Shown in pieces: positions 1 through 6,837 of a stretch of DNA of 10,574 bases (within the stretch, counting starts at the first letter, position 1; each line of letters starts with the position of its first letter). Location: NCBI GenBank assembly GCA_938003885.1, contig CALKWT010000224.1:1-10574 (forward strand). The letters run 5' to 3'. Made by a program: the position numbers and the translations under genes. Under the pieces are notes generated by a model that ran no database searches, was not told the origin of the DNA, and worked only from the letters and a program-made list of their open reading frames with translations. The stretch is from an uncultured Balneolaceae bacterium. Lineage in GTDB: Bacteria; Bacteroidota; Rhodothermia; Balneolales; Balneolaceae.

Positions 1-1196
1 GGATAGATCAAGGCACTCGGCAGGGCAACAATCGAGAGAACAAGAAAGACCAGGAAAAAAAGCAGGGGGGAGTCATGGATTTTTTTTCTGTAGAGAAAGA
101 TGTAGAAGAAAAACATGAGTATTGCGATGATGATCACAATGGACTCTCCGGCAAATCTAAGTCCTCTCTCCAGTGTTGTTGCGGTGAGTGCCCTGGCTTC
201 AGCAAGACTCTGCAAGACATTGTCAATCTCCTCTGTTACGATATCTCCCCGTCGGATGATAATCTGTCCCTGGTCGACCGCTCCTTTTGTGAGGGAGATA
301 TTCAAAAGGCTCTCCTGATAGAGCATTTCTGTATTGGAAGCACTGTAGATCAGGTTGGGTTCAATCACATGGGCAAATATCTGCAGGGAGGCATCGGCCA
401 TCTCACTTGTTGTGTTACGGTGCAGCCGAAGCCGTGCAAACTCGAAAGACTCGGTCAGGTCGTGTACATTGCTGAGACTCACAGAGCGTTGTGTCGATTC
501 ACGAAGGTTTCGAATTGTGATATCATCCTGTTCAATTTCACTTTTGTGCAGGTCGATGATCCCGTCGGAGAGAACATCCTCAATGATCAGCTCAAGCTGC
601 ATTCTCATCTGATTGACCGGCAGGCGCTGTTGCGGTTGATTATTGAAAGTGACATTTGCGTGAAGATCCAGAATAGCGTCCCAGGCGGAGCTGTTCAGTT
701 CCCACTCGAGATACATCTGCTCCTCAATAAACCTTAAGCTGTCCGTTTCTGCAGACGGACTATCGTTATTGGCAGCACGCTGCCACTGAATGTAACTGTC
801 GAGTACCGGTTGCAGGTCACGCAGAAGAGAGTCTAATCTGGAGATAATGACCGCTTCTGCATCCAGATCAATGTGAAAAATCGGTTCGATCTGCATACTC
901 AGTTCGTTCCGTTCTTCTTCCAGTTCTTCTGCAGTTTTCTTAATGGAGAACGTGAATGGGGATGTAAGATCATCCGAGCGCCACGGTTCGCCGATCGTAT
1001 AGCTTGCGACCGGCTGATAGCTGGGACGGGGCAGCACAATCAATACAAGAGCCAGAAACGAGAAGAGAATCAAAGCTCTTACATATTTAGCATTTCTCAG
1101 GTGTTTCCGCTCCTCTTCTCTCCGCTTATTTGATCCGATAGAGGGGGCTGCTTCCGGTTTCTTAGGCGATAATCCTAAATTTTTCAGAAAACTCAT
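1..1196 (-). CDS. 7TM-HD family (PgpH/YqfF-like) membrane hydrolase, N-terminal part
   Basis: The frame is open from ATG at 1196 to the left edge, giving 398 residues with no stop, so the gene is truncated by the window. Order seen: a basic cytoplasmic N-terminus (residues 1-38, KRREEERKHLR), one membrane helix (about 39-56), a long extracytoplasmic segment (about 57-345), then two hydrophobic helices (about 350-368 and 378-396) that begin a multi-helix bundle. The external segment ends in a GQIIIRRGDIVTEE stretch, typical of the 7TMR-HDED domain that precedes a 7TM bundle and a cytoplasmic HD domain. Characterised relatives (Listeria PgpH) hydrolyse the second messenger c-di-AMP. That activity is inferred here, because the HD catalytic residues lie outside the window. 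No good Shine-Dalgarno is seen before the start. It lies 114 bp downstream of ligA on the same strand. Family is fairly sure; substrate is not. Confidence 0.88.
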   Translation of the reverse strand, partial: MSFLKNLGLSPKKPEAAPSIGSNKRREEERKHLRNAKYVRALILFSFLALVLIVLPRPSYQPVASYTIGEPWRSDDLTSPFTFSIKKTAEELEEERNELSMQIEPIFHIDLDAEAVIISRLDSLLRDLQPVLDSYIQWQRAANNDSPSAETDSLRFIEEQMYLEWELNSSAWDAILDLHANVTFNNQPQQRLPVNQMRMQLELIIEDVLSDGIIDLHKSEIEQDDITIRNLRESTQRSVSLSNVHDLTESFEFARLRLHRNTTSEMADASLQIFAHVIEPNLIYSASNTEMLYQESLLNISLTKGAVDQGQIIIRRGDIVTEEIDNVLQSLAEARALTATTLERGLRFAGESIVIIIAILMFFFYIFLYRKKIHDSPLLFFLVFLVLSIVALPSALIY

Positions 1197-1218
1197 GTGG
1201 GTAGGTATATAAAAAGCA

Positions 1219-1248
1219 GTTGAAATTCAACCTGTGCTGTAATCACAG
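1219..1248. repeat. two abutting inverted repeats upstream of the HD-hydrolase gene
   Basis: GTTGAA-A-TTCAAC occupies 1219-1231, a perfect 6 bp dyad around one base. CTGTG-N7-CACAG follows immediately at 1232-1248. The second dyad runs into the promoter-like -10 box of the minus-strand HD gene, so the pair could be operator sites. On the minus-strand transcript the first dyad can fold as GTTG-AATTT-CAAC and is followed by TGCTTTTTATAT, so it may instead be a weak terminator or attenuator for ligA read-through. The sequence shows the symmetry; function is inferred. Confidence 0.4.
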
Positions 1249-1275
1249 TATAATAAGTCTTTTTGAGTATTTAAA
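1247..1275 (-). promoter_or_regulatory. candidate promoter for the HD-hydrolase gene
   Basis: On the minus strand TTTAAA (1275-1270) and TATACT (1252-1247) are separated by 17 bases, matching the standard sigma-70 layout with 4/6 and 5/6 consensus bases. Transcription would begin near 1240, about 45 bases before the ATG at 1196. If this organism uses the Bacteroidota-type consensus, the E. coli-style match may be fortuitous. Confidence 0.3.
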
Positions 1276-1310
1276 GAGAAAGAAAAGTTCTCTTAGCCCT
1301 CTTCTGATAC

Positions 1311-3311
1311 CTACTCATCACCTATCATGTCACGAAGGTCAGCTTCTGTAATCACCGGAACTCCCAGACTCTCAGCTTTCGCCAGTTTACTTCCCGCGGA
1401 TTCACCTACAAGGATGTAGTCTGTATTCTTGCTGACAGAAGATGTGGTTTTACCGCCGTTAGATTCAATCAAAGCTTTGGCTTCATTTCTGGAAAGCGTG
1501 GGGAGTGTACCTGTTATCACAATCCGTTTTCCCTGAAGATCGGATGAGTGGAGCTTTTCTTTTTCCATTTCAAAATTCAGCCCGGCATCTCTGAGCTGCT
1601 GAATGAGCTCCATATTACGAGGTAGCTTGAAAAACGTCACGACGGACTCTGCGATTTTGGGTCCGATGGAGTCAATAGCCAGAAGGGTCTCCTCATCTGC
1701 ATTCATAATAGCATCCAATGATTTCAAACTGTGCGCAAGATCTCTGGCTACCGTTCTACCAACGAATCGGATTCCGAGGCCAAACAGCAGATTCTCCAGC
1801 TTTCTCATTTTACTTTTTTCGATGGCTTCGATCAGATTTTGTGCACTTTTTTCAGCCATTCTCTCCAGCGGTAGCAGCTGTTCTTTTTTAAGGTCGTACA
1901 GGTCCGCATAGGTTTCGATCAAATTCTCATTTAATAGCAGGGAGACCACTGCTTCCCCGAGCCCTTCGATGTCCATGGCGTCCCTGGAGGCAAAGTGTTT
2001 GATCCGCTCCCGCGCCTGCGGCGGACACTTGGGATTGATGCATCGCCAGGCCACTTCTCCTTCCGGTTTCACCAACCCTTCCCCACATGCAGGGCAGTGC
2101 TCCGGCATTGAAAATGGAGGAGAGCGGTCTTCACGGTCAGGATTCAGCACACTGATCACCTGGGGTATAATCTCACCAGCCTTTTCAATCACAACGGAAT
2201 CTCCCGGCCGAATATCTTTTCTAAGAATCTCATCTTCATTGTGAAGGGAGGCACGCTTGACTGTGGTGCCTGCCAGCAAAACGGGGGTGAGTTCTGCCAC
2301 CGGGGTAATCTTACCGAGGCGGCCGACCTGCAGGGTGATCGATTCCAGCAATGTTGTGGCCTGTTCCGCTTCATACTTATAGGAGATCGCCCATCTTGGA
2401 AATTTGGAGGTGGTCCCCAGTTCCTGATAATACTTTTCTTCATTTACCTTGACCACGACACCATCGATTTCATAAGGCAGGTCCTGTCTGATCCTGCGCC
2501 ACTCTTCGATGATACCAAATACCTCGTCAATGTTTTCACACACTTCAAAATGTGTACAAACCGGCAAGCCCATTTTTTTTAGCCGCCTCAGCTTTTCCTG
2601 ATGCGTCCACTCTGTATGCTCATCAGACAGTATCAGGTCAAAGGCAAAAAAACGAATGGGCCTTCGGGATACTTCACGGGGATCTTGCATTTTAAGTGAG
2701 CCGGCTGTAGAATTTCTCGGGTTGGCAAAAGTTCCGAGTCCCTGCTCTTCTCTGTATGAGTTAAGACGGACAAACGCTTCTTTTTCCATATAGGCTTCAC
2801 CCCGCACTTCCACAATCGGTGAGGGGGGGTCTGCCAATAGAAGCGGGATATCGCGTACAGTCTTGATATTTCGGGTGATGTCATCACCTTCTGTTCCATT
2901 TCCTCGTGTGGCACCCAGTACGAGCTTGCCCTCCTCGTAGCGCAGGCGGATCGAAGCCCCGTCGAACTTCAGTTCTACTGAATAGGTAAAGTTGTTATGC
3001 CCCAGCATCCCTGATACTCTACGGTCAAACTCCCTTAGGTCCGATTCATTGTAGGTATTGTCGAGACTTAACATGGGTGGAGTGTGTACAACAGTAGGGA
3101 AGACACTGGAAGGGTCACCTCCTACCCGCTGAGTAGGCGAGTCCGGTGTAACCAGATTATACCTCTTCTCAAGCTCCTCAAGCTCTTTGAGCGATTTATC
3201 GAACTCGCGGTCAGAGATAAAGGGTTTCGCCTCATTGTAATAAGCTTCGTTAGAGCGCTTCAGAAGGTCCCGCAGCTCCTCTACTCGCTTCGCAGCTTCT
3301 TTTTCATTCAT
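1311..3311 (-). CDS. ligA: NAD+-dependent DNA ligase LigA
   Basis: This enzyme seals nicks between Okazaki fragments and at repair sites, using NAD+ to adenylate itself. The 666-residue length is normal for the family and all domains are present. They are the NAD-binding Ia region (1-65), the nucleotidyltransferase with catalytic K115 in KFDG and the EIDGVVVK motif at 281-288, the OB fold (about 320-400), a four-cysteine zinc finger (C406, C409, C424, C429), helix-hairpin-helix repeats (about 435-580), and a C-terminal BRCT domain from about 592 (GKRIVITGTL). A small deviation is RGNG at 136-139 where many LigA proteins have RGDG. The start at 3311 gives the usual N-terminus; no clear Shine-Dalgarno precedes it. 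It lies 53 bp downstream of the RodZ-like gene on the same strand, so the two are probably co-transcribed. Confidence 0.98.
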   Translation of the reverse strand: MNEKEAAKRVEELRDLLKRSNEAYYNEAKPFISDREFDKSLKELEELEKRYNLVTPDSPTQRVGGDPSSVFPTVVHTPPMLSLDNTYNESDLREFDRRVSGMLGHNNFTYSVELKFDGASIRLRYEEGKLVLGATRGNGTEGDDITRNIKTVRDIPLLLADPPSPIVEVRGEAYMEKEAFVRLNSYREEQGLGTFANPRNSTAGSLKMQDPREVSRRPIRFFAFDLILSDEHTEWTHQEKLRRLKKMGLPVCTHFEVCENIDEVFGIIEEWRRIRQDLPYEIDGVVVKVNEEKYYQELGTTSKFPRWAISYKYEAEQATTLLESITLQVGRLGKITPVAELTPVLLAGTTVKRASLHNEDEILRKDIRPGDSVVIEKAGEIIPQVISVLNPDREDRSPPFSMPEHCPACGEGLVKPEGEVAWRCINPKCPPQARERIKHFASRDAMDIEGLGEAVVSLLLNENLIETYADLYDLKKEQLLPLERMAEKSAQNLIEAIEKSKMRKLENLLFGLGIRFVGRTVARDLAHSLKSLDAIMNADEETLLAIDSIGPKIAESVVTFFKLPRNMELIQQLRDAGLNFEMEKEKLHSSDLQGKRIVITGTLPTLSRNEAKALIESNGGKTTSSVSKNTDYILVGESAGSKLAKAESLGVPVITEADLRDMIGDE

Positions 3312-3364
3312 AGATCATGGTAAATAAATTCTTAGGAATAGCAGCTATGAAGATAACAGATTTC

Positions 3365-4543
3365 CTAAAAAACAGGTCTTTGTTCGAAAGTGTCCGGCTC
3401 CGCTACGCCTTCCGGAAGGCGGAGTGACACAGAATCACTCCAGACCGGGCTGGAGACAAAGTAGTCTCTTGAGAGCTCCACATCTCTTGTTTCCTCATTA
3501 TAAAAATGATCCGTTGGATTTTCGATCAGGTGGCCATTCATAAAAAGCAGAATGTTATCCATGGGGCCCCGAACCCTGATCTCATCACGAAATTCAAAAT
3601 TCATGGCTGTTCCGGTATTAAGCCAGTAGGGATCGGGCCGGGGTTTAAGGTCACTCCAGACCCGGACCGGGTCTGCGTTGCCAAAAGCAGCGTAAACGGT
3701 GATATAGAGTGTTTCATTCAGTGAAATCTCGCTTCTGCCAGATTCTGCATCAGCAGTCTGATCGTCTGTACTCCCTCTGTTGAGAGAGATTCCGGTGCTC
3801 TCTTCAGAAGGCGTTGTGATCTCCTCCTCTGCCTGATCAGACCCTGAAAAGTAATCAGATTCCACAATGAAATATCCGGCGACCCCCAGGATAATGACCA
3901 GGAGAAACAGACCCGCTATCCAGAGTGACAGGGGCCGTTTATCGTACGTGACGGGGTGGCCCATTTTCGTCCAGTCCACATTGGTTGAACGGCTCTCAGG
4001 ATTGAAATTGGAAGCTGGCCGGTTCTTCGCCTCATTACCGGCTGCCGGGGGATTTTTCGATACACTTTCGGAAGCTGACTTCATGTCGTTATCCCCCCGA
4101 TCCTGTTGGGAAGCCATACTATCTTCACCTTCGGGACTACGCTCTTCAGGGGTAGGGGACTCTTCACCATCTGTCTCGCTTTCCGGAGTCTGGCTTCGAT
4201 CTCCATTGGATTCAGAGTCATGCGGGCTGTCGCCTGTTGAACCGGGCTTCACGTCCGGTGCATCCTCTCCAAAATAATTTTGAATGAGCAGATTTTGGTA
4301 AGTACCGACCTCATACTGATCGAGCGCTTCAATCATCAACGCTTCGTTAATATTCAGGGCACGGCCGTAACTTCGGACAAAACTTCTGATGTAAATGGTT
4401 CCCTCTTCAGATTGATCGAATATGGTATCATCTTCGATCTTTGCTAATGTATGTACGGGAATTTTCGTAGCGTATTGAATGTCTTGAATGGTCAGCCCCA
4501 GGTGTGTTCTGATTTTTACAAGATCCTTTCCTAATGATGGCAT
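3365..4543 (-). CDS. RodZ-like protein: helix-turn-helix, membrane helix and DUF4115-like C-terminal domain
   Basis: RodZ proteins link the cell-shape machinery (MreB) to the membrane through a cytoplasmic helix-turn-helix. Here a HTH_25-type domain covers residues 4-66 (GKDLVKIRTHLGLTIQDI, then YIRSFVRSYGRAL, as in RodZ). A long acidic, Ser/Pro/Glu-rich and probably disordered linker follows (about 93-190). A single membrane helix lies at about 205-227 (LSLWIAGLFLLVIILGVAGY), preceded by DKRP. The outer part has a second low-complexity stretch (235-275) and a beta-rich domain (about 277-365) resembling DUF4115. The length of 392 is within the usual spread for this family. The start at 4543 places the helix-turn-helix right at the N-terminus, as expected, although no strong ribosome binding site is visible. 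It heads the likely rodZ-ligA-HD transcription unit and is divergent from the comF-like gene. A membrane-bound transcription regulator of another kind is the main alternative. Confidence 0.85.
   Translation of the reverse strand: MPSLGKDLVKIRTHLGLTIQDIQYATKIPVHTLAKIEDDTIFDQSEEGTIYIRSFVRSYGRALNINEALMIEALDQYEVGTYQNLLIQNYFGEDAPDVKPGSTGDSPHDSESNGDRSQTPESETDGEESPTPEERSPEGEDSMASQQDRGDNDMKSASESVSKNPPAAGNEAKNRPASNFNPESRSTNVDWTKMGHPVTYDKRPLSLWIAGLFLLVIILGVAGYFIVESDYFSGSDQAEEEITTPSEESTGISLNRGSTDDQTADAESGRSEISLNETLYITVYAAFGNADPVRVWSDLKPRPDPYWLNTGTAMNFEFRDEIRVRGPMDNILLFMNGHLIENPTDHFYNEETRDVELSRDYFVSSPVWSDSVSLRLPEGVAEPDTFEQRPVF
3406..3421. repeat. 16 bp perfect palindrome near the 3' end of the RodZ-like gene
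   Basis: CGCCTTCCGGAAGGCG is a perfect 16 bp dyad lying inside the last 20 codons of the coding region. A flanking CTCCGC (3398-3403) can also pair with GCGGAG at 3419-3424. In RNA it would form a GC-rich 6 bp stem with a CCGG loop, about 95 bases before the ligA start. It could modulate read-through into ligA or stabilise upstream mRNA. No T-run follows, so it is not a canonical terminator. Only one copy is present in the window. Confidence 0.45.
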
Positions 4544-4683
4544 AATCGTTAAGTGAACTGGCGGTATGTTGATAAATTGGGCACAGGTAAAATATAACGG
4601 TTTTTTTCAGCGATTATGTAAGATTTTTCAATTCTCTATTTCCTGTATATAAATGAACTCTCACAGTATGGTTTCCTGAAAAG
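4544..4683. promoter_or_regulatory. divergent promoter region between the RodZ-like and ComF-like genes
   Basis: This 140 bp AT-rich gap separates two divergent starts, so it must carry promoters for both directions. For the plus strand, two sigma-70-like pairs can be read: TTGATA (4569-4574) with TATAAC (4593-4598), spacer 18; and TTTTCA (4625-4630) with TATAAA (4648-4653), spacer 17 and about 30 bases before the ComF start. For the minus strand only a TATATTTT box (4597-4590) stands out, with no well-spaced partner. That a promoter region exists is well supported by layout; the exact boxes are not. Confidence 0.4.
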
Positions 4684-5385
4684 ATGGCGCTCCAAAGAAT
4701 GATAAAGATTCTCACCGCCTGCAGACAGATTGCTTTCCCGGATGTGTGCATCTGTTGCGGGTTGACGGTCTATCGCGATCATATACTGTTGTGCGGAGAG
4801 TGCAGGGATCAACGCTTCGAGAAACCGATCCAAACCGGTGAAGAAATATTACCTGCTTCTGTTCTGCATCAATTTTCACTCTGGACATTTGATAAAGGGG
4901 GGTATCTCCAGGACCTTCTTCATCTTTTAAAATATCATCACCTTGGTAACCTTGGCAAGGAACTGGGAGAATATCTCGGAAACAGCTACCGATGTAGTCC
5001 CGAGTACACCTATATGAAAACGGATCGCTCCAGGGGGTTTATCCTGATTCCGGTGCCTCTTCACAGAAGAAAAGAGAGGCAGCGTGGTTATAATCAGGCC
5101 CGGCTGATTGCTGAAGGTGTCGCTGCCGCAACAGGGTGGAAGCTGTTGCCTGACGATCTACTGATCCGAAACAGAAATACCAAATCACAAACCGGCCTTA
5201 CCAAAGAGGAACGCACTGCGAATGTTCATGCTGTTTTTGAATGGAAGGAGCGTGTGCGTATGAATGAAATACCTGTTCTGATTGATGACGTCTTTACAAC
5301 AGGGGCTACTCTTTATGAACTGGCAGACATGGTCTACAGACATTGTGAGCGGAGTTCCATTCTCTTAACTCTTGCCAGAGCCTGA
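4684..5385 (+). CDS. comF: ComF family protein (double zinc finger plus phosphoribosyltransferase fold)
   Basis: ComF/ComFC (GntX in E. coli) proteins take part in DNA uptake or in the use of DNA as a nutrient and carry a type I phosphoribosyltransferase-like domain. In this 233-residue protein a zinc-finger-like region near the N-terminus shows C22-x2-C25 and C37-x2-C40. LIPVPLHRRKERQRGYNQA (121-139) is the hallmark ComF segment, and VLIDDVFTTGATL (198-210) is the PRPP-binding loop with D201 and D202. The length is typical. The start at 4684 follows a purine-rich AAAAG, and a second in-frame ATG at 4699 would remove only five residues. It stands alone on the plus strand, divergent from the RodZ-like gene, with 191 bp before the next gene. 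Family assignment is firm. A role in competence is inferred, since no other competence gene is in view. Confidence 0.95.
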   Translation: MALQRMIKILTACRQIAFPDVCICCGLTVYRDHILLCGECRDQRFEKPIQTGEEILPASVLHQFSLWTFDKGGYLQDLLHLLKYHHLGNLGKELGEYLGNSYRCSPEYTYMKTDRSRGFILIPVPLHRRKERQRGYNQARLIAEGVAAATGWKLLPDDLLIRNRNTKSQTGLTKEERTANVHAVFEWKERVRMNEIPVLIDDVFTTGATLYELADMVYRHCERSSILLTLARA

Positions 5386-5576
5386 TATTTTAAAAGCTTG
5401 CCAGTGACTTTGCGGGAGCCTTAAAGCGGCATAAGAAGGCCGAATCAAGTGGTTCTAAGAGGTGCTTTATGATGATCTGAACTCTCTTGTCCGTTGGTTA
5501 TGGGGAGAATCGATCTTTCCTGGACCATGGAGTTGAGTTTTTTGGTTTATAGAAATGGCGTTATCTTCAGGATGTA
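5386..5576. other. intergenic stretch between comF and the membrane-protein gene
   Basis: No gene is supported here. There is one weak dyad, GCCTT (5418-5422) against AAGGC (5436-5440) with a 13-base loop and no following T-run, so it is a poor terminator. AGGA at 5569-5572 lies just before the next start and may serve as a short ribosome binding site. No convincing promoter pair is seen, although one is expected for the downstream genes. Confidence 0.5.
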
Positions 5577-6200
5577 ATGGATAAAAAGAAAACCCACTCT
5601 GTACAAATATTGGAGACCCCGTTTTCTACAGTCAGTAACAGGGGGCACTGGTTCTATACTACACGGGCTGCAGTGGAAAAACATCTTCCCGGCCTGTTGA
5701 ATTTCTGCACATTTGAAAAACTAATTTCCAGGTCAATCGTCTGGATTGACAGTGCCAATTCACTTGCCATGTTGCTCTTTCTGGGTTTGGTCTTTCTCAT
5801 CAAGCCGTGGCCCGCAATCGCCATCTCCATACTGTTTCACTTCCTGTGGTATCACTATCATCATCTGTTTGCCCGTATCGGATGGACTCCAATTCTAACA
5901 GTAATAAATCATGATCTGTTTCAGCTCGCTGTAGCTGTACCGGTACTTAGCTATCTGGGGATGACGGGCAATTATCTGGCGACATTATTGGGATTGCTCA
6001 GTTTTTTTCTCTTTAAAGTGGGATTGCTGCGGATGTTATGGGACAGAATTCCCTCAATCGGGAGTAAAAGAAAACTTCCCCTGAACGACAAAACTTTAAG
6101 GGTTATATTAACACAGTACGCTTCCAGGCATAACATATCACAGAAGCACATAACTAAAATAGATCAACAGATCCATCGAATAAGTATGGATAAAAAGTAG
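5577..6200 (+). CDS. unrecognised integral membrane protein with about four membrane helices
   Basis: I do not recognise this 207-residue protein. It has a soluble N-terminal part (1-60) with aromatic and basic residues. Hydrophobic segments follow at about 62-76, 78-93, 112-128 and 132-153, and then a basic soluble tail (154-207, SKRKLPLNDK). The second helix ends in an aromatic, His-rich cluster, FHFLWYHYHHLF (87-98). The histidines sit at the membrane edge and could bind a metal or haem, but that is a guess. Support for a real gene: an AGGA before the start, a long frame with a coherent helix pattern, and only 4 bp to the next gene, so it probably heads an operon with the phosphatase and menG. 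The protein begins and ends with MDKK, encoded by an identical 12-base string at both ends. Function unknown. Confidence 0.75.
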   Translation: MDKKKTHSVQILETPFSTVSNRGHWFYTTRAAVEKHLPGLLNFCTFEKLISRSIVWIDSANSLAMLLFLGLVFLIKPWPAIAISILFHFLWYHYHHLFARIGWTPILTVINHDLFQLAVAVPVLSYLGMTGNYLATLLGLLSFFLFKVGLLRMLWDRIPSIGSKRKLPLNDKTLRVILTQYASRHNISQKHITKIDQQIHRISMDKK

Positions 6201-6204
6201 AAAG

Positions 6205-6837
6205 ATGAAAGAAATCAGATTACTGATTGCACGTCATGGAGAGACCGATTATAACAAAGACGGACTTTTGCAAGGAAGGGGGATCGATGCCCCCTTGAAT
6301 GCTACAGGTATGAGCCAGGCAACTGAACTGGCCAAATATATTGAGCAGTATCCCGTCACATATATTGGTAGCAGCAGCATGATCCGGGCTTATGAAACTG
6401 CAGAATATTATGCAGACGACACAGATATGAATATCATTCAGCATGCCGGCCTGGATGAGATGGACTTTGGAGAGTTCGAAGGGAAGCCCTATGCAGAGGT
6501 AGTAGAGGAGCTGGAACCCATAGACAAGGCGTGGCGAAACGGAGAAGTCAGACTGCAATTACCGGGAGGAGAATCACCGGCAGAGGTTTTTGAACGGGCA
6601 AACGAAGTTTTCCAGTCGCTTCTTTCAGAAGCTGAAGGGAGTCACCTGTTTGTTGTGGCGCATGGCCGTTTGTTACGTATTTTACTCTCTGAATGGCTGG
6701 GATACGGTATTAAAAATATGGACCGCATTCATCACGATAATTGCGGAGTCAACCAGATTATTTGGTCAGATGGCGAGTTCAGAGCCGAATATCTCAATAA
6801 AACGAATTATTTCAATAAACTTAAACGGTTTGCATAA
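6205..6837 (+). CDS. histidine phosphatase superfamily protein (phosphoglycerate mutase-like)
   Basis: This cytoplasmic enzyme family transfers or removes phosphate through a phospho-histidine. The 210-residue protein carries the RHGET signature at 10-14, with H11 as the expected nucleophile. It also has R61 in the SSMIRAYETA segment, the acid/base region LDEMDFGEFEG (83-93, with E85), and the second catalytic histidine H153 in VVAHGRLLR. The length and the 83-93 motif fit the GpmB/CobC/broad-specificity phosphatase group, not a large dPGM. Substrate cannot be read from sequence. It could be a sugar-phosphate or alpha-ribazole phosphatase, and no cobalamin genes are nearby. It starts 4 bp after the unknown membrane protein and its TAA overlaps the menG ATG by one base (TAATG), so it is likely translationally coupled to menG. 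A housekeeping phosphatase is the safest call. Confidence 0.92.
   Translation: MKEIRLLIARHGETDYNKDGLLQGRGIDAPLNATGMSQATELAKYIEQYPVTYIGSSSMIRAYETAEYYADDTDMNIIQHAGLDEMDFGEFEGKPYAEVVEELEPIDKAWRNGEVRLQLPGGESPAEVFERANEVFQSLLSEAEGSHLFVVAHGRLLRILLSEWLGYGIKNMDRIHHDNCGVNQIIWSDGEFRAEYLNKTNYFNKLKRFA

Noticed and set aside
75..737. 220-codon plus-strand open frame
   Set aside because: It lies antisense to the 7TM-HD gene, which has clear domain structure. The plus-strand translation has no recognisable motif and no ribosome binding site.
1233..1247. CRP/FNR-like box TGTG..TCACA
   Set aside because: The two halves are one base too close for the TGTGA-N6-TCACA layout and the left half lacks its A, so it is better described as a generic dyad.
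2241..2582. 113-codon plus-strand open frame inside ligA
   Set aside because: Antisense to the OB-fold and nucleotidyltransferase regions of a complete ligA; a shadow frame.
3867..4277. 136-codon plus-strand open frame
   Set aside because: It is antisense to the membrane helix and acidic linker of the RodZ-like gene. Its Ser/Pro/Arg-rich content is what the low-complexity linker gives on the other strand.
5418..5440. Terminator after comF
   Set aside because: Only a 5 bp stem with a 13-base loop and no T-run; too weak to call.
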